From Mycobacterium adipatum (GTDB lineage Bacteria > Actinomycetota > Actinomycetes > Mycobacteriales > Mycobacteriaceae), in the NCBI RefSeq assembly GCF_001644575.1, contig NZ_CP015596.1:248001-312000 (forward strand): DNA of 64,000 nucleotides. The letters are read 5' to 3'. Every line of letters starts with the position of its first letter. The first letter of the stretch is position 1. A program made the translations under genes and the position numbers. The notes below the pieces were generated by a model. It was not told where the DNA came from. It did not search any database and saw only the letters and a list, made by a program, of their open reading frames with translations. This document shows positions 16,335 through 24,740 of the stretch, piece by piece.

Positions 16335-17558
16335 CTATATAACCGCTTTGGCCTTGGCTGCCGTCGAGTTTCGGTGGATCTGGTTGAGGAACAATCCGAT
16401 TGCCTTCGCCATCGCGCCGGTGCGCGCGCCGTCGGTCATGTCGAAACCGTGACCGGCGCCGGGGAACTCGACGTAGCTGACCGGTCCGGCCGAGGTGGCT
16501 TCGAGACGGTCGACGAAGCTGCGTGCCTGCGCCACCGGGATCACGGTATCCCCGGTGCCGTGGATGACCAGGAAGGGCGGCGCGTCGCGGTGCACCCGGG
16601 CGATCGGCGACGCCTGCCGGAAGATCTCCGGATGACGGGCGATCTTGCGGCCGACGACGACTCGCTCCAGGAAATCGACGAAACGATCCCGTTCGACGGT
16701 GGAGCGGTCCTCCCAGTCGTAACGCCCGTAGATGCCGACGACGGCATCCACCGACGTGTCCGCGTCCTCCGGCAGATCACCCTGCAACTCGGGATCGCCG
16801 GCCGTCAGCCCGGCGAGGGCGGCGAGGTGGCCACCGGCCGAACAGCCCGCGATGGCCACGAACTGGCGGTCCCCGCCGAATTTGTCGACATTGGCCCGCG
16901 CCCAAGCGATCGCCGCCTTGACATCGGTCATGTGCCGGGGCCAGCGGTGGTGCGGTGCCACGCGATAGTCGATGGACAGGCAGACCCAGCCCTGTTCGGC
17001 CAGATGCGAGAGCATCGCGTAGCCCTGCAGCATCCGGCTGCCGTGCACCCACGCGCCACCGGGCACGAACAACAGCACCGGCGCGGGTTCGCTGGGCAGT
17101 TCCTCCGGCCGCCAGACGTCCATCAACTGCATCGGGTGATTGCCGTATCGCACCGAGGTGCGGTGGACCTTGCGCCGATAGTCCATGGTGTTCCACAGCG
17201 GCGGCAGTTGCTCGGGTGCGGGCCACTCGCCGGCGAGTTCGGCCGCGGGAACCACGCCGCGCAACCCGTCCTTGGCGACGGTCACGGTCTGGTCGCGCTC
17301 GGCCTTGCGGAGCGCACCGTTACCCGGCGCGAACCACGCCTTGGCCGTCGCGGACATCATCTCCGGGAACTGCCGGAAGCCCCAGACACCCATGGCGGCC
17401 AGCCCGCCGAGGGGCTCGAGCTGCTTGCCGATCACCGGCAGCGACGCCGAGGCGACAGTCAAGGCGAGCATCCGGTCGGCGTGGTTGGCCTTCAGCAACC
17501 AACGTGCGCGGCTCATCAGCGTCGGTCCGGGGTACCGGGTGTCCGGTGAGGCCGTCAT
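16335..17558 (-). CDS. lipC: Alpha/beta hydrolase esterase, LipC type
   Basis: 407 aa, ATG 17558. The catalytic residues are visible as Ser in IAGCSAGGHLA, Asp in HGTGDTVIPV and His in GAGHGFDM; the oxyanion motif is FVPGGAWVHG. An N-terminal helical region of about 120 aa precedes the hydrolase fold, as in the LipO-type protein in this window, of which it is a clear paralogue. It probably hydrolyses short-chain esters or phospholipids at the envelope. It is first gene of the lipC/WS-DGAT/lipoprotein operon and divergent from a tandem acyl-CoA dehydrogenase across 126 bp containing a CRP-like site. Confidence 0.9.
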   Translation of the reverse strand: MTASPDTRYPGPTLMSRARWLLKANHADRMLALTVASASLPVIGKQLEPLGGLAAMGVWGFRQFPEMMSATAKAWFAPGNGALRKAERDQTVTVAKDGLRGVVPAAELAGEWPAPEQLPPLWNTMDYRRKVHRTSVRYGNHPMQLMDVWRPEELPSEPAPVLLFVPGGAWVHGSRMLQGYAMLSHLAEQGWVCLSIDYRVAPHHRWPRHMTDVKAAIAWARANVDKFGGDRQFVAIAGCSAGGHLAALAGLTAGDPELQGDLPEDADTSVDAVVGIYGRYDWEDRSTVERDRFVDFLERVVVGRKIARHPEIFRQASPIARVHRDAPPFLVIHGTGDTVIPVAQARSFVDRLEATSAGPVSYVEFPGAGHGFDMTDGARTGAMAKAIGLFLNQIHRNSTAAKAKAVI

Positions 17559-17630
17559 GGCGCGAGCGTACCCGCGCAGGCCCCTTCCTAAGCAGACATT
17601 CTCGCGGAACTGTCTACAAGGTCGTCAAAT

Positions 17631-17646
17631 TGTGACCTGCATCACT
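17631..17646. promoter_or_regulatory. CRP-like site with promoter of the tandem dehydrogenase
   Basis: TGTGA-CCTGCA-TCACT matches the CRP consensus TGTGA-N6-TCACA at 9 of 10 fixed bases. A TANNNT box (TAACTT, 17670-17675) predicts a start near 17681-17682, putting the site centre at about -43, close to class II activator geometry. The transcript would have a leader of only about 3 nt before ATG 17685. The same site could also act on the divergent lipase gene. Confidence 0.6.
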
Positions 17647-17684
17647 TCTGGGTGCTCTGGCGGGGCCGGTAACTTCAGATCACC

Positions 17685-19853
17685 ATGACTAAGTCAGCGC
17701 TGGCCATTACCGAAGAACACCAGGACCTCGCCGCCGCGGCAGTCGGCCGACTCCAGCGGTCCGGTAGCCGCGCGGCCGCCCGCGCCACCCTCGATCAGCC
17801 TGGCGGCTACTCCCGCGAAATGTGGTCGGCGGGTGCCGAACTGGGCTGGAACGGACTGGCCATCGCCGAGGAATTCGGCGGCTCGGGCTTCGGGTTGGCC
17901 GAGCTGGCGATCATCGTCGAGATCACCGGCCGCGAGCTCACCCCCGGCCCCTTCCTACCGTCGGTGGCCGCGGCCGTCGCCATCGACCGGTGCGCGCCCG
18001 ATTCCGTTCGGGCCCAATTGCTTCCGGGCCTCGCCGAGGGCAGCACCATCGCTGCGGTCGGGCTGAACGTCCAGGTGAACATGGAATCTGACCTGACGGC
18101 GACCGCCGAGTGGCCGGCGGTCCTGGGCGCACCGGACGCCGACGTGCTGGTGCTGTCCGCCGGGGAAGACCTCATCGTCGTCGACGCGGGCGCCGAGGGC
18201 GTGACCGTCACGGCGCTGCCGACGCTGGACACCACGCGCACCGTCGGCGCCGTCACGATGCGCGGTGCCCAGATCCCGGCCGACCGCGTGTTACGCGGCG
18301 CCGCCCGGCATGCGCGCACCGTGTTCCGCATCCTCGCGGCGGCCGAATCCGTCGGCATCAGCTGGGCCTGCCTGGACATGGCCGTCGAGTACGCCAAGGT
18401 CCGCGAGCAGTTCGGCCGCACCATCGGCACCTTCCAGGCGGTCAAGCACCACGCGGCGAACATGCTCGTCGACGCCGAGCAGACCACCGCCGCCACCTGG
18501 GCGGCTGCCCGGGCCGGCGACCTGGATGCGGCCTGGCTACCCGCGGCGACGGCCGCTGCACATGCCATCCGGGCCCAGGTGTTCAACGCGCAGAACAACA
18601 TCCAGCTGCACGGCGGCATCGGGTTCACCTGGGAGCACGACGCGCACCTGTACCTGCGCCGGGCCCGCAGCCTGTCCGCGCTGCTGGCCGACGGGAACGA
18701 TCCGCTGGCCGACCTGGTCGACGCCCAGCGGGCCGGGCTGGCCCACGGCACCTCCTTCGAGGTGCCCCCGGAGGCCGAACGATACCGGGCGGCCGCGGTG
18801 CAGGCGGCCACCACGGCCCGCTCGCTGCCCGAGGACGAGCGGCGCGATTTCCTGGTCGATTCGGGTTATCTGGTGGCGCACTGGCCCAAGCCGTGGGGCC
18901 GTGCCGCCGACGTGCTGGAACAGCTGGTCATCGAGGAGGAGTTCCGCGATGTGTCGATCCCGGACATGGGCATCACCGGGTGGGTGACCCTGACCATCGT
19001 GCAAGCCGGCACCGACGATCAGCGGGCGCGGTGGGTGGAGCCCGTGCTGCGCGGTCAGTCCATGTGGTGCCAGCTGTTCTCCGAGCCCGAGGCTGGTTCG
19101 GATGCGGCCGCGGTGCGGACATCGGCGAAACGCGTCGACGGGGGCTGGCGGGTGACCGGCCAGAAGGTGTGGACCAGCCTGGCCCAGCACTGCCAGTGGG
19201 GCCTGGCCACCGTGCGCACCGACCCGGACGCACCCAAGCACGCCGGGGTCACGATGATGGCCATCGACATGAAAGCACCTGGCGTACGGGTGAATCCGTT
19301 GCGGGGACTGACCGGCGACGCGCATTTCAACGAGGTCTTTCTCGATGACGTCTTCGTGCCGGACGCCGATGTGGTCGGCGACGTGAACGAGGGCTGGTTG
19401 GTCGCCAGGGCGACCCTCGGCAACGAGCGCATCTCGATCGGCGGCGGGTCGGGCGCCCCGACCGGATTCACCACCGCCGACCTCGTCGCGCTGCTGGACC
19501 AGGCGCCGCCCGCGGTGGCCGCCGCTCACCTGCACGAAGCGGGCGGGGTGATCGCCCAGGCCCTGACCCTGCCGATGCTCAACCTGCGCCGGGTCAGCCG
19601 GGCCATCGCCGGCGCCGAACCGGGCCCCGAGGGCAATGTCACCAAACTGCTGGTCGCCGAGCACTCGCAGCGGGTCACCGAGCTGGGCATGGCCCTGGCC
19701 GGTGCGGCGGCGGTGACCGGCGGAGCCGACGGACTGGCCCGCGCCTACCTGGGCAATCGCGCCATGACGATCGCCGGCGGTACCTCGGAGATCACCCGCA
19801 ACACCATCGCCGAACGGATCCTGGGCCTACCGCGCGACCCTCTACTCAAATAG
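17685..19853 (+). CDS. Tandem (fused two-domain) acyl-CoA dehydrogenase
   Basis: 722 aa, about twice the single-domain length. Residues 1-360 form one dehydrogenase unit (EEFGGSGFGLAELAI, YAKVREQFGRTIGTFQAVKH, NIQLHGGIGFTWEHD). Residues about 370-722 form a second (MWCQLFSEPEAGSDAAAVRT, KVWTSLAQHCQWG, ending MTIAGGTSEITRNTIAERIL). FadE34, FadE6 and FadE22 of M. tuberculosis have the same fused layout; FadE34 (ChsE3) acts on cholesterol side-chain CoA esters. Only the second unit has the complete FAD/acyl motif, so the fusion probably replaces an alpha/beta heteromer. The substrate cannot be read from sequence. Confidence 0.92.
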   Translation: MTKSALAITEEHQDLAAAAVGRLQRSGSRAAARATLDQPGGYSREMWSAGAELGWNGLAIAEEFGGSGFGLAELAIIVEITGRELTPGPFLPSVAAAVAIDRCAPDSVRAQLLPGLAEGSTIAAVGLNVQVNMESDLTATAEWPAVLGAPDADVLVLSAGEDLIVVDAGAEGVTVTALPTLDTTRTVGAVTMRGAQIPADRVLRGAARHARTVFRILAAAESVGISWACLDMAVEYAKVREQFGRTIGTFQAVKHHAANMLVDAEQTTAATWAAARAGDLDAAWLPAATAAAHAIRAQVFNAQNNIQLHGGIGFTWEHDAHLYLRRARSLSALLADGNDPLADLVDAQRAGLAHGTSFEVPPEAERYRAAAVQAATTARSLPEDERRDFLVDSGYLVAHWPKPWGRAADVLEQLVIEEEFRDVSIPDMGITGWVTLTIVQAGTDDQRARWVEPVLRGQSMWCQLFSEPEAGSDAAAVRTSAKRVDGGWRVTGQKVWTSLAQHCQWGLATVRTDPDAPKHAGVTMMAIDMKAPGVRVNPLRGLTGDAHFNEVFLDDVFVPDADVVGDVNEGWLVARATLGNERISIGGGSGAPTGFTTADLVALLDQAPPAVAAAHLHEAGGVIAQALTLPMLNLRRVSRAIAGAEPGPEGNVTKLLVAEHSQRVTELGMALAGAAAVTGGADGLARAYLGNRAMTIAGGTSEITRNTIAERILGLPRDPLLK

Positions 19854-19931
19854 GTTCCGGGTGAACAACATTCGGTGAACATCCGGTGCGCAACCGCACG
19901 GTCCGGCGGAGATGGCGCTATATCTGAAGCC

Positions 19932-20462
19932 ATGCCGGAGCACACCGATCTGACCGTGCTGCTGCGCTCACTGCGCGGAGTGTGGGACGAGGTCGCCGTC
20001 GACGAACTCGACCATGCGCTGCAGTCCGCCGCCCGCGCACTCGATGACGGCGCCGATGACGAACTGGTGCTGGCCGCCGCGCTGCACGACATCGCGCACA
20101 GCCCACTGCTGCCCGCGGGACCGGCACACGATGTGCTGGCGCGGGACTGGCTCACACCGCGCTACGGCGAGCGTGTGGGCTGGCTGGCCGGCGCGCACGT
20201 GGCCGCCAAGCGCTATCTCGCGGCCACCTGCGCCGATTACCGGCTCAGTGCGACATCGGAACACTCGTTGCGGCTTCAGGGTGGCGCCGCGGTGGACCCG
20301 GCCTTCGTCAACCATCCGTGGTGGCCGGACGCGTTGCGGTTGCGCCGCTACGACGATGCGGCCAAGCAGCCCGGTGCCGCCGCCGTCTCCGTCGCGGAGG
20401 TACTCGCCCTCGCCCGGCGCGTGCACACCGCCCGGGAATCGGGCCGCGGACGCGCGCCGTAA
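19932..20462 (+). CDS. HD-domain protein
   Basis: 176 aa from ATG 19932. It carries an HD signature with LDHALQSAARA and LAAALHDIAHSPLL, then a further histidine in GAHVAAKRYLAATC and SATSEHSLRLQGG. This last pattern resembles the PhnZ/TmpB-like HD oxygenases and related predicted phosphohydrolases. Metal-dependent cytoplasmic activity is expected; the substrate is unknown. It lies 14 bp before a lipase-family gene on the same strand, with which it is probably co-transcribed. An in-frame extension to 19875 lacks family similarity. Confidence 0.75.
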   Translation: MPEHTDLTVLLRSLRGVWDEVAVDELDHALQSAARALDDGADDELVLAAALHDIAHSPLLPAGPAHDVLARDWLTPRYGERVGWLAGAHVAAKRYLAATCADYRLSATSEHSLRLQGGAAVDPAFVNHPWWPDALRLRRYDDAAKQPGAAAVSVAEVLALARRVHTARESGRGRAP

Positions 20463-20476
20463 GCAATACTGTTGCG

Positions 20477-21391
20477 GTGTCGACCAGCGCCGCATTCCAC
20501 GCCGATCTCGCCCGGGTCGCCCGGATCCTGCCCCGCAAGATCGTCACGCCGACGAATCTGGCTCTACTGCAGCGGATGACCGCGCTGACCGCTCGTCGCA
20601 CCGCGAGCGGGGTGGAGGTCCTCACCCTGCCCTCCGGCATCGGGGTGCGGCTCTACCGGCCCACCGGGGTGAGCACGCCGGCACCCGCGCTGCTGTGGAT
20701 TCACGGCGGCGGATATGTGATCGGCAGCGCCGCCCAGGATGATGCGCTGTGCCGACGCTTCGCGTCCGCGCTCGGCGTGACGGTGGCCTCGGTGGACTAC
20801 CGACTGGCGCCGCGGCATCCCTACCCGGCCGGCCTGGAGGACTGCTACGCGGCACTGACCTGGCTGGCCGGGCTGCCCGCGGTGGATCCGGGCCGGGTCG
20901 CGATCGGGGGTGCCAGCGCCGGTGGCGGCTTGGCCGCCGCGCTCGCACTGTTGAGCCGCGACCGGGGTGCGGTGTCGCCGGTGGCGCAGCTCCTGGTCTA
21001 TCCGATGCTCGATGACCGGTCGGTGGGCCCGCAGTTCGATCACCCCGGCCACCGGCTGTGGACCCAGGAGAGCAACCGTTTCGGCTGGTCGGCCTATCTC
21101 GGCGACGCCGACCCCGAGATCGCGGTGCCCGCCCGCCGGCAGGACCTGAGCGGGCTGCCGTCCGCCTGGGTGGGCGTGGGCACCCTGGACCTGTTCCACG
21201 ACGAGGACATCGCCTACGCGCAGCGGTTACGCGCGGCGGGGGTGGCATGTGATCTCGACGTGGTGCCGGGAGCCTTCCACGGTTTCGACGGCATCGCACC
21301 GAAGAGCGCAGTCGCACGGCAGTTCTTCGACAGCCAGTGCGCCACGCTGCGCCGGGCGTTCACCGGCGAACCGGTCCCGTCACCCACCTGA
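20477..21391 (+). CDS. Alpha/beta hydrolase fold-3 esterase (LipW-like)
   Basis: 304 aa from GTG 20477. It is a hormone-sensitive-lipase type esterase with oxyanion HGGG in LLWIHGGGYVIG, nucleophile Ser in IGGASAGGGLA, Asp in VGTLDLFHDED and His in GAFHGFD. Length and motifs resemble mycobacterial LipW (Rv0217c), which also lies near a MaoC-type gene, though orthology is uncertain. It is predicted cytoplasmic, with no signal peptide. It follows the HD-domain gene by 14 bp. Confidence 0.88.
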   Translation: MSTSAAFHADLARVARILPRKIVTPTNLALLQRMTALTARRTASGVEVLTLPSGIGVRLYRPTGVSTPAPALLWIHGGGYVIGSAAQDDALCRRFASALGVTVASVDYRLAPRHPYPAGLEDCYAALTWLAGLPAVDPGRVAIGGASAGGGLAAALALLSRDRGAVSPVAQLLVYPMLDDRSVGPQFDHPGHRLWTQESNRFGWSAYLGDADPEIAVPARRQDLSGLPSAWVGVGTLDLFHDEDIAYAQRLRAAGVACDLDVVPGAFHGFDGIAPKSAVARQFFDSQCATLRRAFTGEPVPSPT

Positions 21392-21415
21392 GCGGATGAC
21401 GGGACTCGTGTTCTG

Positions 21416-21802
21416 TCAGCCGGCCATGAATTCCGAATAGGCGGAAGCCAATTCGGGGGACAGCAGTGAGACGTTGCACTGCCGCTGGGTGTCCCCGATC
21501 GGTGCCAGGATCCCGCGGAGCTCGTAGTACTCCTGCGAGTTCGCGGTGAAGTACGCCCGGATATTCGCCGACGCCTCGGCACGCGGCTGCGTGCGCGCGG
21601 CCTGCACGACCTGGTTCGCACCGGGGTGGGCATTCAGGTAGGCGCTGGCGGCACCGGTCACCGAGCTGACGGTGCCGGCCACGGCGTCGGGGCTGCAGTT
21701 GGGCGCGGCCGACGCGGTGGGGGCAGCTACCAGAGCTGCGGCCGCCGCACCCAGCAAGAATCCGGCAGATCCACGGCGCATGATGGTGTTCTTGAGCTTC
21801 AT
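21416..21802 (-). CDS. Haemophore-like haem-binding secreted protein
   Basis: 128 aa with signal peptide ending APTASAAPNC. The mature part has the Rv0203-type haemophore pattern: an early Cys (APNCSPDAVAGTV), an AYLNAHPGANQVV helix, aromatic residues in IRAYFTANSQEYYELRG, and a late Cys (TQRQCNVSLLSPEL) that would pair with the first. Family members bind haem outside the cell and pass it to MmpL3/MmpL11. It is a diverged, shorter paralogue of the protein at 49295-49834, 28 kb from the mmpL genes. The ATG at 21802 has a weak aagga 12 nt upstream; ATG seven codons in is possible. Confidence 0.8.
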   Translation of the reverse strand: MKLKNTIMRRGSAGFLLGAAAAALVAAPTASAAPNCSPDAVAGTVSSVTGAASAYLNAHPGANQVVQAARTQPRAEASANIRAYFTANSQEYYELRGILAPIGDTQRQCNVSLLSPELASAYSEFMAG

Positions 21803-22169
21803 GATTGGTTGGTGTCCTTCGTCTTTGTGACTTGTGTATGCCTCGTCCTAGACATCCCTGGCTTACGGTCCCAGACCCGAAATACACGGTACCCGTGTCT
21901 TGTTCGTGCCCCATCGGGTCGGCGGGCAAACATCGGCGGCGCCGGTGGGCGTTACGCCGATGGGGCGTGAGCTTGGTCGCAATCGGACCGCCGGACGACC
22001 GCGTGCCCTGATGATTCGGCGTGCTTTCTTATGTCAACCGGCAAATTCTTAGTTGATCGTGATGTGCACTGTGACCGGATTGTTATCCGGTGTGCCGCTC
22101 CGGCGGCGTCGTTTCGGGCTTGGACCGGGCGGGTAGCCCGGATGTTCGCGACGCGAGAAGGGAGAGGCG
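21803..22169. other. Gene-free 367-bp stretch with two inverted repeats
   Basis: No coding frame with credible start or codon bias is seen. Two structures stand out. A perfect 10-bp inverted repeat (GCCCCATCGG at 21908-21917, its complement at 21957-21966) encloses 39 nt. A hairpin ACCGGAT-TGTT-ATCCGGT lies at 22074-22091. The stretch must hold the promoter of the haemophore-like gene on the left and of the 43-aa ORF on the right. The GC is lower around 22020-22085. Confidence 0.5.
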
Positions 22170-22301
22170 ATGCCTCGCGGCAAGGGGTTGTACGTCGACG
22201 ACGACGATTCCGACGATGGCTCCCGGCGGGCCGTGGATGCGGCCGAGGTCGACGAGCAGACGCCGGACGTGGACAAGCCGGTGGCCGAGCCGCCGGACTG
22301 A
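22170..22301 (+). CDS. Small acidic protein, 43 aa, unknown function
   Basis: ATG 22170 is preceded by gggagag at 22160-22166. The product starts MPRGKGLYVDDDDSDDG and ends DKPVAEPPD; it is strongly acidic (Asp/Glu-rich), lacks hydrophobic segments and is probably disordered. It stands alone, converging on the amidohydrolase gene 18 bp away. I do not recognise it, but the RBS and the non-random acidic composition support translation. Confidence 0.5.
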   Translation: MPRGKGLYVDDDDSDDGSRRAVDAAEVDEQTPDVDKPVAEPPD

Positions 22302-22303
22302 GG

Positions 22304-22333
22304 TCACCGGCGATAGGGTTCACCGGCGATAGG
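22304..22333. repeat. 14-bp direct repeat, period 16 bp
   Basis: TCACCGGCGATAGG occurs at 22304-22317 and again at 22320-22333. The second copy encodes the last codons and stop of the amidohydrolase, so the gene end has been tandemly duplicated. Confidence 0.8.
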
Positions 22334-23621
22334 CGATCTCGCCGGCGATCACGGTGGCCGCCACGGCCTCGCCGTCGAGTTCGGACAACAGCGTCTCAGG
22401 CGGTACCGCAAGCACGCAGAGATCGCCCGGCTGGCCGGGAGCGACCGTGCGCGGCACGGTCGGGGCGGTGGCCGTGCCGAAGAAGAGGTTCAGCGCGGTA
22501 CGCGCGTCGATGCGCTCGGCCTCGCCCAGCACCGTGCCGGTGGGGGTGCGACGGTGCACCGCGGCGCGCATGCACGCCCACGGATCACCGTTGCCGAACG
22601 GCATGTCCGTGGACAGCGCCACCTTCACCCCGGCGGCCACCAGCGACGCCACCCGCCACAGCTGGTGGTGCTCCTCGGCCGGCACGTCGACCAGATACTG
22701 CTCGCCGCGTTCGGCCACGAAATTGGGCTGGGTGACCACGGTGACACCGAGCGCGGCGAGGTCGTCCACACAGTCGTCGGGCACCACGGCGGCGTGCTCG
22801 ATGCGGTCATCGGGGTGGCCACCTGCGGCACGCAGCGCGGCGATGGTGATGACGAGTTGGGCCGCGGTCACGCAGTGCACCGCCACCGGTGCGCCGTCGC
22901 GGTGGCGGCGGGCCACCCAGTCGGTGAGGTCGTCGAGGTCGAGACCGTCGTCATGCAGGATGCGTTTTCCCGGTGCCAGGTGGTGCAGTCGTTGCCGCAT
23001 TCCGCCGTGCCGGTGCACCTCGTCGAGTTTGACCATCTCGCCGATATCGAGGTCCGGGGTGGCATCGGTGATACCGGTGACGCCATGGGCGCTGAGCCGG
23101 TTGCTCAGGTCGTCGAGCGCGGTGTCGCGGCGTTGCAGGGCATCCGACCAGGCGCGGTCGGCGCTGCGCAACCGCCCGTCGGGATGATCGGCCAGGCCGA
23201 CGGCGGCCAGTCCCGCGGAGTTCAGCGTCCACAGGATCCCGCTGCGGTGCTGGACGCGCACCGGCACCGTCGGGGCGAGCGTGTCCAGCCGGTCCCGGTC
23301 CAGCGGCCCGGCCACCGCCTCGTGGTACCCCACCGCGCGGATCCACCCGTCCTCACCCGGCTCGGCGGCGGCCAGCACCCGAGCCAAATCCGCCCGGTCA
23401 CCGACGTCCGCGGGCCCGACCCGTACCGAATGCGCGGCGGCCGCAGCGGAATGCACGTGTACGTGATGGTCGTGCAGGCCGGGGATGACCGCACCACCGG
23501 CCGCATCGTGCACCTGTTCACCGGCGTGCGGGGTCAGATGCTCGGCCACCGCGGTGATCTGCGCCTCGACCCGGAGGTCGACCACCCGCCCGTCGAGCAG
23601 GGCCGCCCGTTGAATCAACAT
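22320..23621 (-). CDS. Amidohydrolase family protein (YtcJ-like)
   Basis: 433 aa, shorter than typical YtcJ-like proteins (about 530 aa). Metal-binding features of the amidohydrolase superfamily are visible: HDHHVH near residue 51, a middle His pair in PVAVHCVT and DRIEHAAVV, and the conserved Asp in ALSTDMPFGN. A hydrolase acting on a C-N or related bond is predicted, and the substrate is unknown. Its start overlaps the end of the CaiB gene by 7 bp, so it is the last gene of the MaoC/CaiB/amidohydrolase operon. Confidence 0.85.
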   Translation of the reverse strand: MLIQRAALLDGRVVDLRVEAQITAVAEHLTPHAGEQVHDAAGGAVIPGLHDHHVHVHSAAAAAHSVRVGPADVGDRADLARVLAAAEPGEDGWIRAVGYHEAVAGPLDRDRLDTLAPTVPVRVQHRSGILWTLNSAGLAAVGLADHPDGRLRSADRAWSDALQRRDTALDDLSNRLSAHGVTGITDATPDLDIGEMVKLDEVHRHGGMRQRLHHLAPGKRILHDDGLDLDDLTDWVARRHRDGAPVAVHCVTAAQLVITIAALRAAGGHPDDRIEHAAVVPDDCVDDLAALGVTVVTQPNFVAERGEQYLVDVPAEEHHQLWRVASLVAAGVKVALSTDMPFGNGDPWACMRAAVHRRTPTGTVLGEAERIDARTALNLFFGTATAPTVPRTVAPGQPGDLCVLAVPPETLLSELDGEAVAATVIAGEIAYRR

Positions 23622-24721
23622 GACACGGAATGCCTTTCGTCCAGCAGCGCGTGCACCGCGGCGCCGTCGGCGCCCAGCGCGGATGCCGGCGACCCCGTCT
23701 GCGGTCTGATGGGTTCCCGTGCGGGGCCACCGACAAACCCGGCATAGCCGGCCGCGGTCGCCGCCATCGAGATCTCGATGAGCTCGCCACCACCGCGGGC
23801 CAGCGCGTCGGTCACGGCGGTCGCGGCGTGCAGTCCGGCCAACGGATCCGCGACGGCGTCACCGACGAATACCGGTCCTTCGGTGCCATATTCGACCAGT
23901 CCACCGGCGACCGCCGCGTCGTCACCGAAGGCCACCCGGGTGGCCATGTCGCCGTCACTGCCATATCCGGTGAGGCGCAACCAGACCCGCCCGGCCCGCG
24001 GTGAGACGTCGGTCGGTCCCAGGCCACGGCGGACCAGTGCCGCCGGCCGGGATGCCTCGATCACGACGTCGGCGGCCTCGAGCAGCCGCCGCATGGCCGT
24101 TCGATCGTCGAATTCGACCGCATAGGAGAGCTTTCCGCGGTTCATCCAGTCGAAGAAGGCGGTCGATCCCGTTCGCGTGCCGTCGGGACGTCGCGGGCTT
24201 TCCACCTTGACCACGGTGGCACCGGCGCCACGGAGCAGCTGCCCGCACAGCGGTCCCGCCCACATCGACGACAGGTCGGCCACCAGCAGCGGCGCCCGCC
24301 GTGTGCCACGTGGCCCGCAGGGCCGGCTCACCGGCGGGGCCGGCGGCACCTCACCGAGGACCGCGGCCGGCATACCGAGCAGGCGGGCGCGCTCCACGGC
24401 GTCGGCCGCGGGCCGGGCGGCCACCCACTGCCGCAGCACCCGCCACGGGTCGGCACCGACGTCGTCGGCCTCGATCAGCGCCGGGACTGCGGCGGTGTCG
24501 TCGGGGCGGGACAGGGTGAGCGCGCACCAGGTGTCGGCGGCGCGCAGCAGGCGGGTGGCCCCGCCGGCCGAGATCTGGCCGTTGGCGCTCAGCCCGAGCA
24601 GCGCCGCTCTGCCGGTGAGCAGCGTGGCGGCATCGACGACGACCCCGGTGCGGCTGGTGTACGCGTCGGCCGTGTCTTGGGCCCGCGCACACAATGCCTG
24701 CGGAACGCGCACGGTGCTCAC
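23615..24721 (-). CDS. CaiB/BaiF type III CoA-transferase family protein
   Basis: 368 aa from GTG 24721. Family blocks are VADLSSMWAGPLCGQLLRGAGATVVKVES, split here as LLVADLSSMWAGPL and GATVVKVES, then ADVVIEASRPAAL and the region GDAVADPLAGLHAA that carries the catalytic Asp. The N-terminal 110 residues are unusual for the family and may be a linker or degenerate half. It probably moves CoA between carboxylic acids. It lies 19 bp after the MaoC gene in the same operon. The longer frame to 25003 runs antisense-like through MaoC and is rejected. Confidence 0.82.
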   Translation of the reverse strand: MSTVRVPQALCARAQDTADAYTSRTGVVVDAATLLTGRAALLGLSANGQISAGGATRLLRAADTWCALTLSRPDDTAAVPALIEADDVGADPWRVLRQWVAARPAADAVERARLLGMPAAVLGEVPPAPPVSRPCGPRGTRRAPLLVADLSSMWAGPLCGQLLRGAGATVVKVESPRRPDGTRTGSTAFFDWMNRGKLSYAVEFDDRTAMRRLLEAADVVIEASRPAALVRRGLGPTDVSPRAGRVWLRLTGYGSDGDMATRVAFGDDAAVAGGLVEYGTEGPVFVGDAVADPLAGLHAATAVTDALARGGGELIEISMAATAAGYAGFVGGPAREPIRPQTGSPASALGADGAAVHALLDERHSVSC

Positions 24722-24740
24722 ACCGCCATCTTGCCCGCTG

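Noticed and set aside
14092..16452. 786-codon open frame on the plus strand
   Set aside because: It lies antisense to the lipoprotein and WS/DGAT genes; composition is the mirror of their codon bias and no family motif is present.
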